This document shows positions 8,073-16,026 of a DNA stretch of 64,000 nt, one piece after another. The notes under the pieces were generated by a model. It was not told where the DNA came from. It ran no database searches and was given only the letters and a program-made list of their open reading frames with translations. Source of the stretch: a candidate division WOR-1 bacterium RIFOXYB2_FULL_46_45 (GTDB lineage Bacteria; Margulisbacteria; WOR-1; XYC2-FULL-46-14). Location: positions 310,001-374,000 of the forward strand of contig MEUE01000003.1 of NCBI GenBank assembly GCA_001771585.1, given 5' to 3'. The position numbers were made by a program, and so were the translations under genes. The number at the start of each line of letters is the position of its first letter. The first letter of the stretch is position 1.

Positions 8073-9476
8073 ATGAGTTTAGCATTGATAAGAAATTTTA
8101 TACTATTAACCGGCTGGCCGATCCTTATTGCGGGAAGCCTTTTTCTGCTGTGGAAAGCTTTCAAATTCCATAAAGACGTAAACAAGGTTGTTTTTGGCAA
8201 ACTGGTCATCATTATGACCGCCGGCTGGCTCTCCACTATGTATTGCCTCGGGATCGTCGCCACTGTCGCGATGTTTCTTGATTTAAATATCGGCGTCTTT
8301 GTGGTCCTCCCGGTCTTTGTAATCTGGGCGATTTCTATGGTGATCATCACCGGGATTATCTTAATCTGGTCAAAAGAGGCGGTGGTCATCAACCAGTTCT
8401 ACCAGGATGTTGAGAGAAAATACCAGTCGATCTTTGAACTCTCCCCCGAAGCGATTTTATTGCTCGACACCTCCGGGATGATTTTGGCCACCAACGACCG
8501 CCTGCAGGAATGGCTCGGCTACAAGACCCGCGACATGCTGGCAAAAAACATCATCACCCTCCCCTTCCTGACCGAAGAGAGCAAAGGGAAAATTATGAAA
8601 AATTTTTCCGAACGGCTGCTTGGCAAAGAATCGCCCCCTTATGAAATTGAGTTTGTGAACAAAAAGGGAGAGCGGATGTTCGGCCGGGTTATCGCCGCAA
8701 CGCTAAAAGATGAAAAAGGGAACATCATCCGGAACTTAACCATGATCTCCGATGTTACCGAAAAGCTGCGGCTTGAAAATTTGCGGGACGATTTGGTCCA
8801 CATGGCGGTACATGATCTGAAGACGCCGCTGGCAAATATTATCGGAACCTCGGAGCTCTTGCTTGACGAAAAAAGCCCGCTCCCTCCCGAAGAAAAAAAG
8901 AGCTTGACCGAAAACATCCTGACCAGCTCCAAAAAATTGATCAATTTAATCATGGATCTGATCCAGGTCAACAACATCGACGCAGCCGGACTCTTTCTTG
9001 ATAAAAAACCTTTTGCTCTCAACGAGATTATCCCCGGACTCTCATGGCTCTCCACCTCCGCCGCCAAAAACAAAATACGTCTCACCATAAATATTCCGCC
9101 GGAGCTGACGTTGGAAGCGGATCGGGATATTCTCGTCAGAATAATTGAAAACCTGGTTTCAAATTCGATTAAGCACACCCAAAAGGCAGTAGGAAAAATC
9201 GCGGTCAGCGCCGAAGCAAAGAACGGTCAGGTCTTGTTTGAGGTAAAAGATAACGGGGACGGGATACCAAAAGAATACCAAGACAAGATCTTTAATAAAT
9301 TTTTTAAGTCGGCGGAACAGGCCGGCCGAACCAAGCTCGACACCGGACTGGGACTGGCCTTCTGCAAACTGGCGATTGAAGCGCACGGCGGAAAAATCAA
9401 TGTCGAAAGCGACGAAGGAAAAGGCTCAAAGTTTTATTTTACCATCCCCCAAAAAGCCCCGGGCCCGCTCGGCTGA
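8073..9476 (+). CDS. Membrane PAS-domain sensor histidine kinase
   Basis: About 467 residues: three N-terminal transmembrane helices (within the first 105 residues), a PAS domain (about 115-235; SIFELSPEAILLLDTSG), then a HisKA domain with the phospho-acceptor His247 in HMAVHDLKTPLANI. The ATPase domain has NLVSNSIKHT (N box), DNGDGIP (G1) and GLGLAF (G2). It should autophosphorylate on His247 and pass phosphate to a response regulator. No regulator gene is adjacent, so it is an orphan kinase. The start at 8073 is chosen from the promoter position; ATG 8052 or the codon at 8025 would add 7 or 16 residues. It ends one base before a convergent gene. Confidence 0.9.
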   Translation: MSLALIRNFILLTGWPILIAGSLFLLWKAFKFHKDVNKVVFGKLVIIMTAGWLSTMYCLGIVATVAMFLDLNIGVFVVLPVFVIWAISMVIITGIILIWSKEAVVINQFYQDVERKYQSIFELSPEAILLLDTSGMILATNDRLQEWLGYKTRDMLAKNIITLPFLTEESKGKIMKNFSERLLGKESPPYEIEFVNKKGERMFGRVIAATLKDEKGNIIRNLTMISDVTEKLRLENLRDDLVHMAVHDLKTPLANIIGTSELLLDEKSPLPPEEKKSLTENILTSSKKLINLIMDLIQVNNIDAAGLFLDKKPFALNEIIPGLSWLSTSAAKNKIRLTINIPPELTLEADRDILVRIIENLVSNSIKHTQKAVGKIAVSAEAKNGQVLFEVKDNGDGIPKEYQDKIFNKFFKSAEQAGRTKLDTGLGLAFCKLAIEAHGGKINVESDEGKGSKFYFTIPQKAPGPLG

Positions 9477-9887
9477 TTATTTCCCAAGCTTGCGGCCGAT
9501 TGAAAAATTAAAAGAGTTGCCGTTATTCATCTCGTTATTCTCAAACAGATTGTTCTTATAATCCGCGTTTGCCTTAAAAATATAATTGCTCCCCGGTTGA
9601 TCCCTTAAAGTATATTCAACCTGTCCGTTGTAGGATCCTCCCGGAAGCAAGCCCGGGACCCGGTCGGTTACAACTGCGTTTTTCCCCTCTTTTTGCACCA
9701 GGATCTGCGTGGCGCTTTTTGGGGCTATCGCGTTCCCCTGGTTCTTAATCGTATAAAGAATAAGGACTTTCCCTTCTTTCCCGATACTTTTTACCTCCAT
9801 GCTGGAGACCACCAGATCGGGCGCCGCCGCTTGGGCTGAAACCGCGAAGAAAAAAGTTGCGAAAACCGCGAAAAGAATTAATCTCAT
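9477..9887 (-). CDS. Secreted CARDB-like protein
   Basis: The 136-residue protein has a signal peptide (residues 1-20, ending AVSAQA-AAPDL) and one immunoglobulin-like CARDB-type domain. Typical segments are PDLVVSSMEV, LYTIKNQGNAIAP and FKANADYKNNLFENNEMNN, the last resembling the asparagine-rich loop common in CARDB repeats. CARDB domains usually serve adhesion or protein-protein contact at the cell surface. ATG 9887 is preferred over the longer frame because AGGAGGG lies upstream and the signal peptide starts there. It is tail-to-tail with the histidine kinase gene. Target unknown. Confidence 0.7.
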   Translation of the reverse strand: MRLILFAVFATFFFAVSAQAAAPDLVVSSMEVKSIGKEGKVLILYTIKNQGNAIAPKSATQILVQKEGKNAVVTDRVPGLLPGGSYNGQVEYTLRDQPGSNYIFKANADYKNNLFENNEMNNGNSFNFSIGRKLGK

Positions 9888-9962
9888 TTTTATTCCCTCC
9901 TGTTTTTTGCAATCATAACATTCGGGAATAAAAGTGGCAAGGTGTGCTATAATTTTGAACAT

Positions 9963-10589
9963 ATGAAATATCCGATATTAATTCTTCTTCTGGCAGTCGC
10001 ACTTATTTCCGGCTGTGCGACCCAGGTCCCCATTGAAATAACCCGGTTCAATCCGCAAATTACCGGAAAAAATCAAAGCATCTTTCAATATATGGATGAA
10101 ACCTATGTTTCCGCCGAAGCGGACGACCTGACGATTGAGACCGCTCTTTTTGAATATAATTCAATCGTTGTCCTGCCGATCAGTTTGACCAATAAAACGA
10201 TAGATAACCTTGAGCCGGATAATTATTCGATTGAATTATTCGACGGACGCGACCGGAAGCCGGCCAAGCTGCTTAAACGCGATGACCTGGTCAAGATCCG
10301 CGCCAAATACACCGGCGGTTCTCCCGGAGCCATCCAGGACCAGGTGATCGAAGCGACCATGACCAATGTCATGAACGTGGTCAACGTCCCCACCAAAGAC
10401 AAGCTGATCAAAATGATGGATTACGTCATTGGCAACTACTTTGAATTTCGCCCGGTTTACAAAGGGGAAACCAGGAAGGGACTGCTTTGCTTCCTGCGTA
10501 ATTTTAAGTTTGAATACCCGCTGACGCTTATTGTAAAACACAACGGTGAAGTTACCACCCTCAAATTTGTCGCCGCGAAGAAGTCCTAG
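9963..10589 (+). CDS. Lipoprotein of unknown function
   Basis: The 208-residue protein starts MKYPILILLLAVALISGC, a signal peptide with a lipobox (LISGC) that predicts lipidation at Cys18. The rest is a soluble alpha/beta protein with no recognised domain; it contains Thr/Asn-rich segments and ends in a basic stretch. The start ATG 9963 has TATAAT at 9948-9953 and no ribosome-binding site, so the message is probably leaderless. It is convergent with ftsZ, three bases apart. No function is suggested by context. Confidence 0.6.
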   Translation: MKYPILILLLAVALISGCATQVPIEITRFNPQITGKNQSIFQYMDETYVSAEADDLTIETALFEYNSIVVLPISLTNKTIDNLEPDNYSIELFDGRDRKPAKLLKRDDLVKIRAKYTGGSPGAIQDQVIEATMTNVMNVVNVPTKDKLIKMMDYVIGNYFEFRPVYKGETRKGLLCFLRNFKFEYPLTLIVKHNGEVTTLKFVAAKKS

Positions 10590-10592
10590 CCG

Positions 10593-11639
10593 CTAGAAAG
10601 AACGCATAAACGAAGGAAGCTCGACTCTCTCTTTGTTCGGAGCGTGAGTATTGCGGATGAAGGGGATTGATTCTTTTTCTTTGAGCGGCGAGCGCTTGAA
10701 TCCGGTGGCGATTACGGTGATCATCAGTTCGTTCTGCATCTTTTCGTCTATCACCGCTCCAAAAATAATATTCGCGTCGGGATCAACCGCGTTGTAGATT
10801 ACTTCGGCCGCGTCGTTCACTTCATGAAGAGTTAAATCCGGTCCGCCGGTAACATTAAAAATTACTCCTTTTGCCCCGGTGATCGTCTCTTCAAGAAGTG
10901 GAGATGAAATTGCCTGTTCCGCCGCCTCCACCGCCCGGTTTTCACCCGAACTGGTCCCAATTCCCATCATGGCGGAACCGGCCTCAAACATGATCGTCCG
11001 GACATCGGCAAAATCGAGGTTGATCAAGCCGGGGACGGTGATCAGATCCGAAATCCCCTTGACCCCCTGGCGGAGGACATCGTCGGCAACTTTAAAAGCT
11101 TCAATGATTGAGGTCCCTTTCTCGACAACTTGCAAGAGTTTGTCGTTGGGGATAACAATTAAAGCGTCAACTTTTTCTTTAAGCAGAGCCACTCCCGATT
11201 CGGCCTGCGACATGCGGATCGGGCCTTCAAAACGAAACGGCTTGGTTACCACTCCGATCGTTAAAATTCCAAGCTCTTTCGCCATCTCCGCTATTACCGG
11301 AGTTGCGCCGGTCCCGGTCCCCCCGCCCATTCCCGCGGTTAAGAAAACCATGTCGGCACCTTCAAGCGCCGTGGTGATCTCTTCTCTTGATTCGTCGGCC
11401 GCCTTCTGCCCCGCCGCCGGATTGGAACCCGCACCCAGTCCCTTGGTTGATTGTTTTCCAATGATAAGTTTATTGTCGGCAAGTGAAACGGAGAGCGCCT
11501 GCTGGTCGGTGTTGACCCCCCAAAACTCCACCCCACGAACTCCCGATCCGATCATCCGGTTGACCGCATTGGTTCCGCCTCCACCCACACCGAACACTTT
11601 TATCGTCGCAAATTTGCGGCCGTCTTCTGATGACATCAT
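10593..11639 (-). CDS. ftsZ: Cell division GTPase FtsZ
   Basis: FtsZ polymerises into the Z-ring at the division site. The 348-residue protein has [12 protein letters not shown] near the N-terminus, the tubulin signature GGGTGTG in [18 protein letters not shown], and the T7 loop [11 protein letters not shown] that completes GTP hydrolysis between subunits. It ends in the conserved tail [10 protein letters not shown], which would bind membrane anchors. The linker is short. ATGATG occurs at 11639/11636. A promoter-like TTGCCA-18-TATACT lies just upstream on the minus strand, so ftsZ may be transcribed apart from ftsQ-ddl. No ftsA lies beside it. Confidence 0.98.
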   Translation of the reverse strand: MMSSEDGRKFATIKVFGVGGGGTNAVNRMIGSGVRGVEFWGVNTDQQALSVSLADNKLIIGKQSTKGLGAGSNPAAGQKAADESREEITTALEGADMVFLTAGMGGGTGTGATPVIAEMAKELGILTIGVVTKPFRFEGPIRMSQAESGVALLKEKVDALIVIPNDKLLQVVEKGTSIIEAFKVADDVLRQGVKGISDLITVPGLINLDFADVRTIMFEAGSAMMGIGTSSGENRAVEAAEQAISSPLLEETITGAKGVIFNVTGGPDLTLHEVNDAAEVIYNAVDPDANIIFGAVIDEKMQNELMITVIATGFKRSPLKEKESIPFIRNTHAPNKERVELPSFMRSF

Positions 11640-11649
11640 GACAAATACC

Positions 11650-11679
11650 AGTATACCACCAGGGAATAATGTCTGGCAA
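11650..11679 (-). promoter_or_regulatory. Putative ftsZ promoter
   Basis: On the minus strand TTGCCA (11679-11674), an 18-nt spacer and TATACT (11655-11650) precede ATG 11639 by ten bases. It lies between ftsQ and ftsZ and would allow separate ftsZ expression. Confidence 0.5.
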
Positions 11680-11694
11680 GAGAAAAGTTATTTT

Positions 11695-12432
11695 TCATTT
11701 TTTAAACCTGATCACCGGTGAATCGGGAACACGGACATCGATATATTCAATCTGCGCCGCGCGATTCTGTTCAAAGTCGCGCAGGTCCCGCACCACTTCC
11801 AGTTTCTTTTTGAGTCCGGAAATTTCGCCGATTTTTACCAGCATCACATCATCCAGCAAAATCATCACTTCGGGAAGAGAAGAAAGATCGATCTTGATTT
11901 TTTCTTTTGGAAAACTTTCGGAAAGCGCCGACATCAATTCCGCGATCTCTTCCCTCACCCCGTCTTTAATCTTTCCGGACAAGATATCTTCCGCCTTGAG
12001 CCCGGAAATGACCGCCAGATCGGTAATTTGTATATTTGAATCGCGCATCCCAAGCAGATATCCTTCGTTATCGAAGAATACGGTCCGGCCGGAAATAACC
12101 GCCACCGCCGCCTCAACCCGCTCCTTCACCTCAATCGCTATGGCATTGGGAAGGGCCCTTTTTACCTTCGCTTCCTTTATAATTTCAATCTTTAGTAGGT
12201 TTTCCCGCACCCCGGCCAGGTCTGCCCAAAAAATGTTTTTACCGATCAGCGAATCGGCCTCTTTTAAAATCTCCTCGCGAGGAACAAAACGGTTGCCGGA
12301 AACTTTTATCTCTTCTATCTGCCAAATCGGGAGTAGTGAAATGAGGAGAAAAAGGAGAATCGCCGCGAAAGAAAAAAAGAGGGACCAGGAGAGATACCAG
12401 CTGAATTTGCGGCGGCGCCGCTTTTTGGCCAT
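11695..12432 (-). CDS. ftsQ: Cell division protein FtsQ
   Basis: FtsQ/DivIB is a single-pass divisome protein linking early and late division proteins. The 245-residue product has a basic cytoplasmic tail (KKRRRRKFSWYLSW), one transmembrane helix (about 15-40, AAILLFLLISLLPIW), and a POTRA domain beginning IEEIKVSGNRFVPREEILKE. This is followed by an FtsQ-type beta region (VKERVEAAVAV; YLLGMRDS). Its ATG overlaps the end of ddl by one base, so the two are coupled. The order ddl-ftsQ-ftsZ is a reduced division/cell-wall cluster. Confidence 0.9.
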   Translation of the reverse strand: MAKKRRRRKFSWYLSWSLFFSFAAILLFLLISLLPIWQIEEIKVSGNRFVPREEILKEADSLIGKNIFWADLAGVRENLLKIEIIKEAKVKRALPNAIAIEVKERVEAAVAVISGRTVFFDNEGYLLGMRDSNIQITDLAVISGLKAEDILSGKIKDGVREEIAELMSALSESFPKEKIKIDLSSLPEVMILLDDVMLVKIGEISGLKKKLEVVRDLRDFEQNRAAQIEYIDVRVPDSPVIRFKK

Positions 12433-13346
12433 TAAAAAGCGCTCTCCAGAATGCGCGCGACCAATTCGTCAAAAGAGATGCCGATATGTTTCGCCTGCGC
12501 CGGAAGATCGGAAGTATCGGTCATCCCCGGAATGGTATTGATCTCGTTGACATAAGGGGTCCCGTCTTTCGCCACGATCAGGTCGACACGGGAAACACCG
12601 TAGCATCCGAGCGCTTTATGCGACAAGACCGCGATCTCCTGCGCTTTTTTGTAAACCTCTTCCGGCAGGCGTGCCGGGAGGATAAATTCGGTCATCCCCT
12701 TGGTATACTTCGCCTCAAAATCGTAAAACTCGTTTTTTGAGACCAGCTCCAAAATCGGGAGCGCTTCAACTTTCTTGGTCCCCAGAACCCCGATGGTGAT
12801 CTCTGTCCCCTTTATGTATTTCTCGACAAAAAGCTGGCTGAATTTTTGCGCGGTCTCCCTCAAGGTATCCCCGAATTCTTCCGGTGTTTTGACCAAAGAG
12901 ATCCCTAAAGAGGAACCTTCTTCTTCGGGCTTGAGCATCAGCGGAAAGGAAAAATTTTTGACAATCCTCGGGATCTCTTCTTCTATTTTATCTATATTGA
13001 TACGGGAATAGCCGGGGGTTGGGAGCAGGTGGGCCAGCAAAATCTGCTTGGTAGCGACCTTGTTCATCGCCATCGCCGAAGCCAGAAGTTTCGAGCCGGT
13101 ATAGGGGATTCCATAATGTTCCAGAAGCCCCTGCACCACCCCGTCCTCGCCAAATTTGCCGTGGAGAGCAAGATAGGCAACATCGGCTTTGTTTTTTTTG
13201 ATTTCGGAGATCAAATCGCTTTCGGCCGGATCGATCGCAACCGCAAAAAATCCCTGTTTCAATAAAGAAGCAAGCACATTTTTTCCGGAACGCAAAGAGA
13301 CATCGCGCTCGCCCGATTTACCCCCCATCAACACCGCAACTCGCAT
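12432..13346 (-). CDS. ddl: D-alanine-D-alanine ligase
   Basis: Ddl joins two D-alanines for the peptidoglycan stem peptide in the cytoplasm. The 304-residue ATP-grasp enzyme shows the N-terminal VLMGGKSGERDVSLRSG, the conserved YTGSKLLASAMAMNK, LMLKPEEEGSSLGI (phosphate loop), and the metal-ligand end VNEINTIPGMTDTS. It is first in the ddl-ftsQ run. On the minus strand TTGTCG-17-TAAAAT ends five bases before ATG 13346, predicting a leaderless transcript; this promoter is back to back with that of the yqeY-like gene. D-Ala would come from the alanine racemase gene at 23-24 kb. Confidence 0.97.
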   Translation of the reverse strand: MRVAVLMGGKSGERDVSLRSGKNVLASLLKQGFFAVAIDPAESDLISEIKKNKADVAYLALHGKFGEDGVVQGLLEHYGIPYTGSKLLASAMAMNKVATKQILLAHLLPTPGYSRINIDKIEEEIPRIVKNFSFPLMLKPEEEGSSLGISLVKTPEEFGDTLRETAQKFSQLFVEKYIKGTEITIGVLGTKKVEALPILELVSKNEFYDFEAKYTKGMTEFILPARLPEEVYKKAQEIAVLSHKALGCYGVSRVDLIVAKDGTPYVNEINTIPGMTDTSDLPAQAKHIGISFDELVARILESAF

Positions 13347-13397
13347 GGTTCAATTTTAGCATTGACAAGAGGTAGCGACAAGTTTAATATAATCATT

Positions 13398-13832
13398 ATG
13401 ACCTTATTTGAAAAAATTAATCTAGATCTCCAGGCGGCTCTAAAAAGCAAAGACGAACTGCGGCTTTCGATTCTGCGGATGATGAAGAGCAAAATCCTTT
13501 ATGTCAATGCCCGCGGGGATTTGAAAGAAGACGAGCTGATCAAGATTGTCAGTAAGTACGCCAAGGAGCTGAAGGAGACGATTGAAGAGATGCAGCGGCT
13601 TGGCCGCCCCGATGCCGCCGAACAATCGGTGAAAGAGCTCAAAGTCGTCGAAGGATATCTTCCCAAGCAACTTAGCGAAGACGAGATTAAAAATCTGGTC
13701 AAAGCTACCGCCGCCGAGCTTAATGCCTCTTCCATAAAAGATATGGGAAATTTGATGAAGGCGGTGCTGGCCAAAGCTCCGGGAATTGACGGTAAAATCG
13801 TAAGCCAGCTGGTTCGAGAAATTTTAAAGTAG
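13398..13832 (+). CDS. GatB/YqeY domain protein
   Basis: The 144-residue protein is a YqeY-type stand-alone homologue of the GatB tail, a helical domain thought to bind tRNA. Typical parts are LRLSILRMMKSKI near the start, YAKELKETIEEMQRLGRPD, VVEGYLPKQLSEDEIK, and the C-terminal KDMGNLMKAVLAKAPGIDGKIVSQLV. Start: ATG 13398 follows a TAATAT/TATAAT -10 region (13385-13393) with TTGACA at 13362-13367; no Shine-Dalgarno sequence is visible. It is followed after one base by a TSUP-type membrane protein gene. Confidence 0.9.
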   Translation: MTLFEKINLDLQAALKSKDELRLSILRMMKSKILYVNARGDLKEDELIKIVSKYAKELKETIEEMQRLGRPDAAEQSVKELKVVEGYLPKQLSEDEIKNLVKATAAELNASSIKDMGNLMKAVLAKAPGIDGKIVSQLVREILK

Positions 13833-13833
13833 C

Positions 13834-14190
13834 ATGGAAGTTATAGGACTTATCGCAATCGGGCTTTTGGCCGGAATACTAAGCGGACTTATGGGAATTG
13901 GCGGAGCGACGATCATCATCCCCTCCCTCACCCTTCTTTTCAAGACCACCCAGCACATGGCGCAGGGGATTGCCCTTGGCGCGATGCTGCTCCCGGTCGG
14001 AATCCTGGCGGCATCTAAATATCATCAGGCGGGAAACCTGGACATAAAGTTTGCGGCCTTGATCGCGGCCGGTTTTTTAATCGGGGGGTATTTTGGAGCC
14101 GGATGGGTGGCCCAGATTCCGGAACCGATCCTAAAAAAGGTCTTTGGCGCCTATCTTATTGTGATTGCGCTGCAGTTGATGTTTAGCTAA
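13834..14190 (+). CDS. Half-length TSUP (TauE/SafE) family permease
   Basis: The 118-residue membrane protein has about four hydrophobic helices and the TSUP N-terminal signature GILSGLMGIGGATIIIPSL. TSUP carriers normally have about 250 residues with two such repeats and export sulfite, sulfonates or related anions. A single repeat suggests a homodimer forming the full carrier. The frame is clean and ends in FS with no sign of a continuing second half, so it looks like a genuine half-transporter. One base after the yqeY-like gene; substrate unknown. Confidence 0.75.
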   Translation: MEVIGLIAIGLLAGILSGLMGIGGATIIIPSLTLLFKTTQHMAQGIALGAMLLPVGILAASKYHQAGNLDIKFAALIAAGFLIGGYFGAGWVAQIPEPILKKVFGAYLIVIALQLMFS

Positions 14191-15720
14191 TCACCTAGGG
14201 TATATTCTAACACGCCGCAGGGGCTCTTCGCCAATTGATTCCGAGCGGAAACCGGATTCTTCGACAATCTTATGCTGTAAGCGCCGGATGTAGGCGCTTT
14301 GCGGAGCCAGATCAACACTATGATGGATTTTTTGCACCTCATCGACCGCTTCGTCCGCTTCGGAGAGCGCCGCCTCCTCCGATTCTTCTTTTCCTCTCAC
14401 ATCAAAATAAAACTGCAGGAATTTTAGCACTTGCGACGCGGCATTTTTCTTGATGACATGGACCGGAATCCGGTGCTCTTCCGCCAGCTTCACAATCTTG
14501 CTCCCCGGCCTGGCCTTAGATTTGATCGTCAAAACCATGGTCGCCCGATCAAGTCCTCTTGCCACCTTCGCCGGAAGCCCGAGCGCCTTGATGGAGCGGT
14601 CAAGATAGGTATTGTGGACCCCAAAGGGAAAAATTTTCTCTTCCTTCCCGTCCTTTTGAGAAATAATCTCCTGCGCTTCTTCAAAAGTCGGCTCCGGAAT
14701 CGGAGCTTCCGCCTTCTGTTTTATCTCAATCTTTCCCTCTTTGGTCTTGACACGAATCTCGGGTTTAAAAGTTCTTTTTTGCAAAACCGCGTCGACCGTC
14801 TTTGCCACGTCCGTATAGATCGCGAAGATTTCCTTGCTCCGGATCTCGATACAAACGTCAAAAGTGGGAGGGGCTTTGCGCTCCAAAACCGACTTCTGCG
14901 AATGGCGCCGTTTGGCCTCTTCGTCCCCCAAAATCACGCTCTGAATACCGCCGATCAGATCGCACAAAGTTGGATTGGAAATTAAATTTTCAATCGAGGT
15001 CCCATGGGCGGTGCCGATTAACTGAACTCCGCGCTCGGCAATGGTCCGCGCCGCCGCCGCCTCCGCTTCGGTCCCGATCTCATCGACAATGATCACCTGC
15101 GGCATATGGTTCTCAACCGCCTCAATCATAACTTGATGCTGTTTGTTGGGAGAATCAACCTGCATCCGGCGGGCCCGTCCGATCCCCGGATGCGGAATAT
15201 CTCCGTCGCCGCCGATCTCGTTTGACGTGTCGACAATCACCACCCTTTTGCTCATATCGTCGGACAAGACCCGCGCCGCTTCCCTCAACTTGGTCGTTTT
15301 GCCTATCCCGGGAGGGCCCAAAAATAAAAGGTTTTGGCCGGATTCAATAATGTCGCGGATGACGTCAATTGTCCCAAAAATGGCGCGGCCGACTCGAAGG
15401 GTCAGCCCGATAATTTTTCCGCGGCGATTGCGCATAGCAGAGATCCGATGAAGCGTTCTTTCAATTCCGGAGCGGTTGTCTAAAGTAAACTCTCCGACTT
15501 TTGACGTTATATGGTCAATCTCGTCCTGTTCAACCGCTTCCTCCCCAAGATACATAAATTTATCTTTGCTGAAACGGGCTTCGGGGGGCTTCCCCAGGTC
15601 AAGAACAATTTCGATCAAATCGCGGATTTCAGGATGGTTAAAAAGAGGATCTTTTATTCTTACCGGAAGAACGTTAAGCAGCAGGTCGACTTCTTTTTGG
15701 ATCGCTTCTCTGTCGGTCAA
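14191..15720 (-). CDS. Ycf45/R3H-type AAA ATPase (SpoIIIAA-like)
   Basis: This 509-residue protein carries a central P-loop ATPase domain (about 100-290) with GPPGIGKTTKLREAAR (Walker A), ERGVQLIGTAHGT and VIIVDEIGTEAEA (Walker B). It matches the stage III sporulation AA/Ycf45 group of cyanobacteria, plastids and relatives. A charged, Pro/Glu-rich linker (330-365) leads to a C-terminal region with a probable nucleic-acid-binding R3H-like segment (AEEHRIPVHVIKKNAASQ). Cellular role is unknown. The start is a TTG at 15720, four bases after the HU stop, so it probably belongs to the por-HU operon. Plus-strand frames across it are shadows. Confidence 0.8.
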   Translation of the reverse strand: MTDREAIQKEVDLLLNVLPVRIKDPLFNHPEIRDLIEIVLDLGKPPEARFSKDKFMYLGEEAVEQDEIDHITSKVGEFTLDNRSGIERTLHRISAMRNRRGKIIGLTLRVGRAIFGTIDVIRDIIESGQNLLFLGPPGIGKTTKLREAARVLSDDMSKRVVIVDTSNEIGGDGDIPHPGIGRARRMQVDSPNKQHQVMIEAVENHMPQVIIVDEIGTEAEAAAARTIAERGVQLIGTAHGTSIENLISNPTLCDLIGGIQSVILGDEEAKRRHSQKSVLERKAPPTFDVCIEIRSKEIFAIYTDVAKTVDAVLQKRTFKPEIRVKTKEGKIEIKQKAEAPIPEPTFEEAQEIISQKDGKEEKIFPFGVHNTYLDRSIKALGLPAKVARGLDRATMVLTIKSKARPGSKIVKLAEEHRIPVHVIKKNAASQVLKFLQFYFDVRGKEESEEAALSEADEAVDEVQKIHHSVDLAPQSAYIRRLQHKIVEESGFRSESIGEEPLRRVRIYPR

Positions 15721-15723
15721 AAG

Positions 15724-16026
15724 CTAGGCTTTCCCTGCCTTGCCGGCAGGCAGGCCCTTAACCAATTTTTTTAGGTTGCTCCCGGGGACAAAGCCGGGAT
15801 TCTTGGTTGAACCGATCGTGATCTTTTCTCCGGTCTGCGGGTTGCGTCCGATCCTTCCTTTGCGGGACCTGATTATAAAATTTCCAAAACCGACCAGACG
15901 CACTTTTTTTGCGGCTTTTAAAGCATCGGCAATCGTATCAAGAATAGAATCAAGGATCCGCTCCGTCTCCGCCTTGGTCAAATTCATCTTCTTTCCAACT
16001 TCGGCCGCCAGTTGTTTTTTATTCAT
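15724..16026 (-). CDS. HU-family DNA-binding protein
   Basis: HU bends and compacts DNA as a dimer. The 100-residue protein has the HU start MNKKQLAAEVGKKMNLTKAE, the dimer core and the DNA-arm sequence FGNFIIRSRKGRIGRNPQTG followed by PGFVPGSNLKKLV. It ends about 10 residues beyond the usual C-terminus in GLPAGKAGKA; that extension is encoded by a near-perfect palindrome (15734-15754). AAAGGAG precedes ATG 16026, which overlaps the stop of the porB-like gene (TAATG). Co-transcription with pyruvate oxidoreductase genes is likely. Confidence 0.95.
   Translation of the reverse strand: MNKKQLAAEVGKKMNLTKAETERILDSILDTIADALKAAKKVRLVGFGNFIIRSRKGRIGRNPQTGEKITIGSTKNPGFVPGSNLKKLVKGLPAGKAGKA
15734..15754. 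repeat. GC-rich palindrome encoding the HU tail
   Basis: CCTGCC, one T, the self-complementary TGCCGGCA and GGCAGG make an almost perfect 21-bp palindrome. It lies inside the HU gene and supplies the added C-terminal residues. Similar GC palindromes recur in uncultured candidate-phylum genomes, as far as I recall. Confidence 0.75.

Noticed and set aside
10879-12541. Long plus-strand frames opposite ftsZ and ftsQ.
   Set aside because: Ser/Pro-rich translations without family signature; antisense shadows of well-identified genes.
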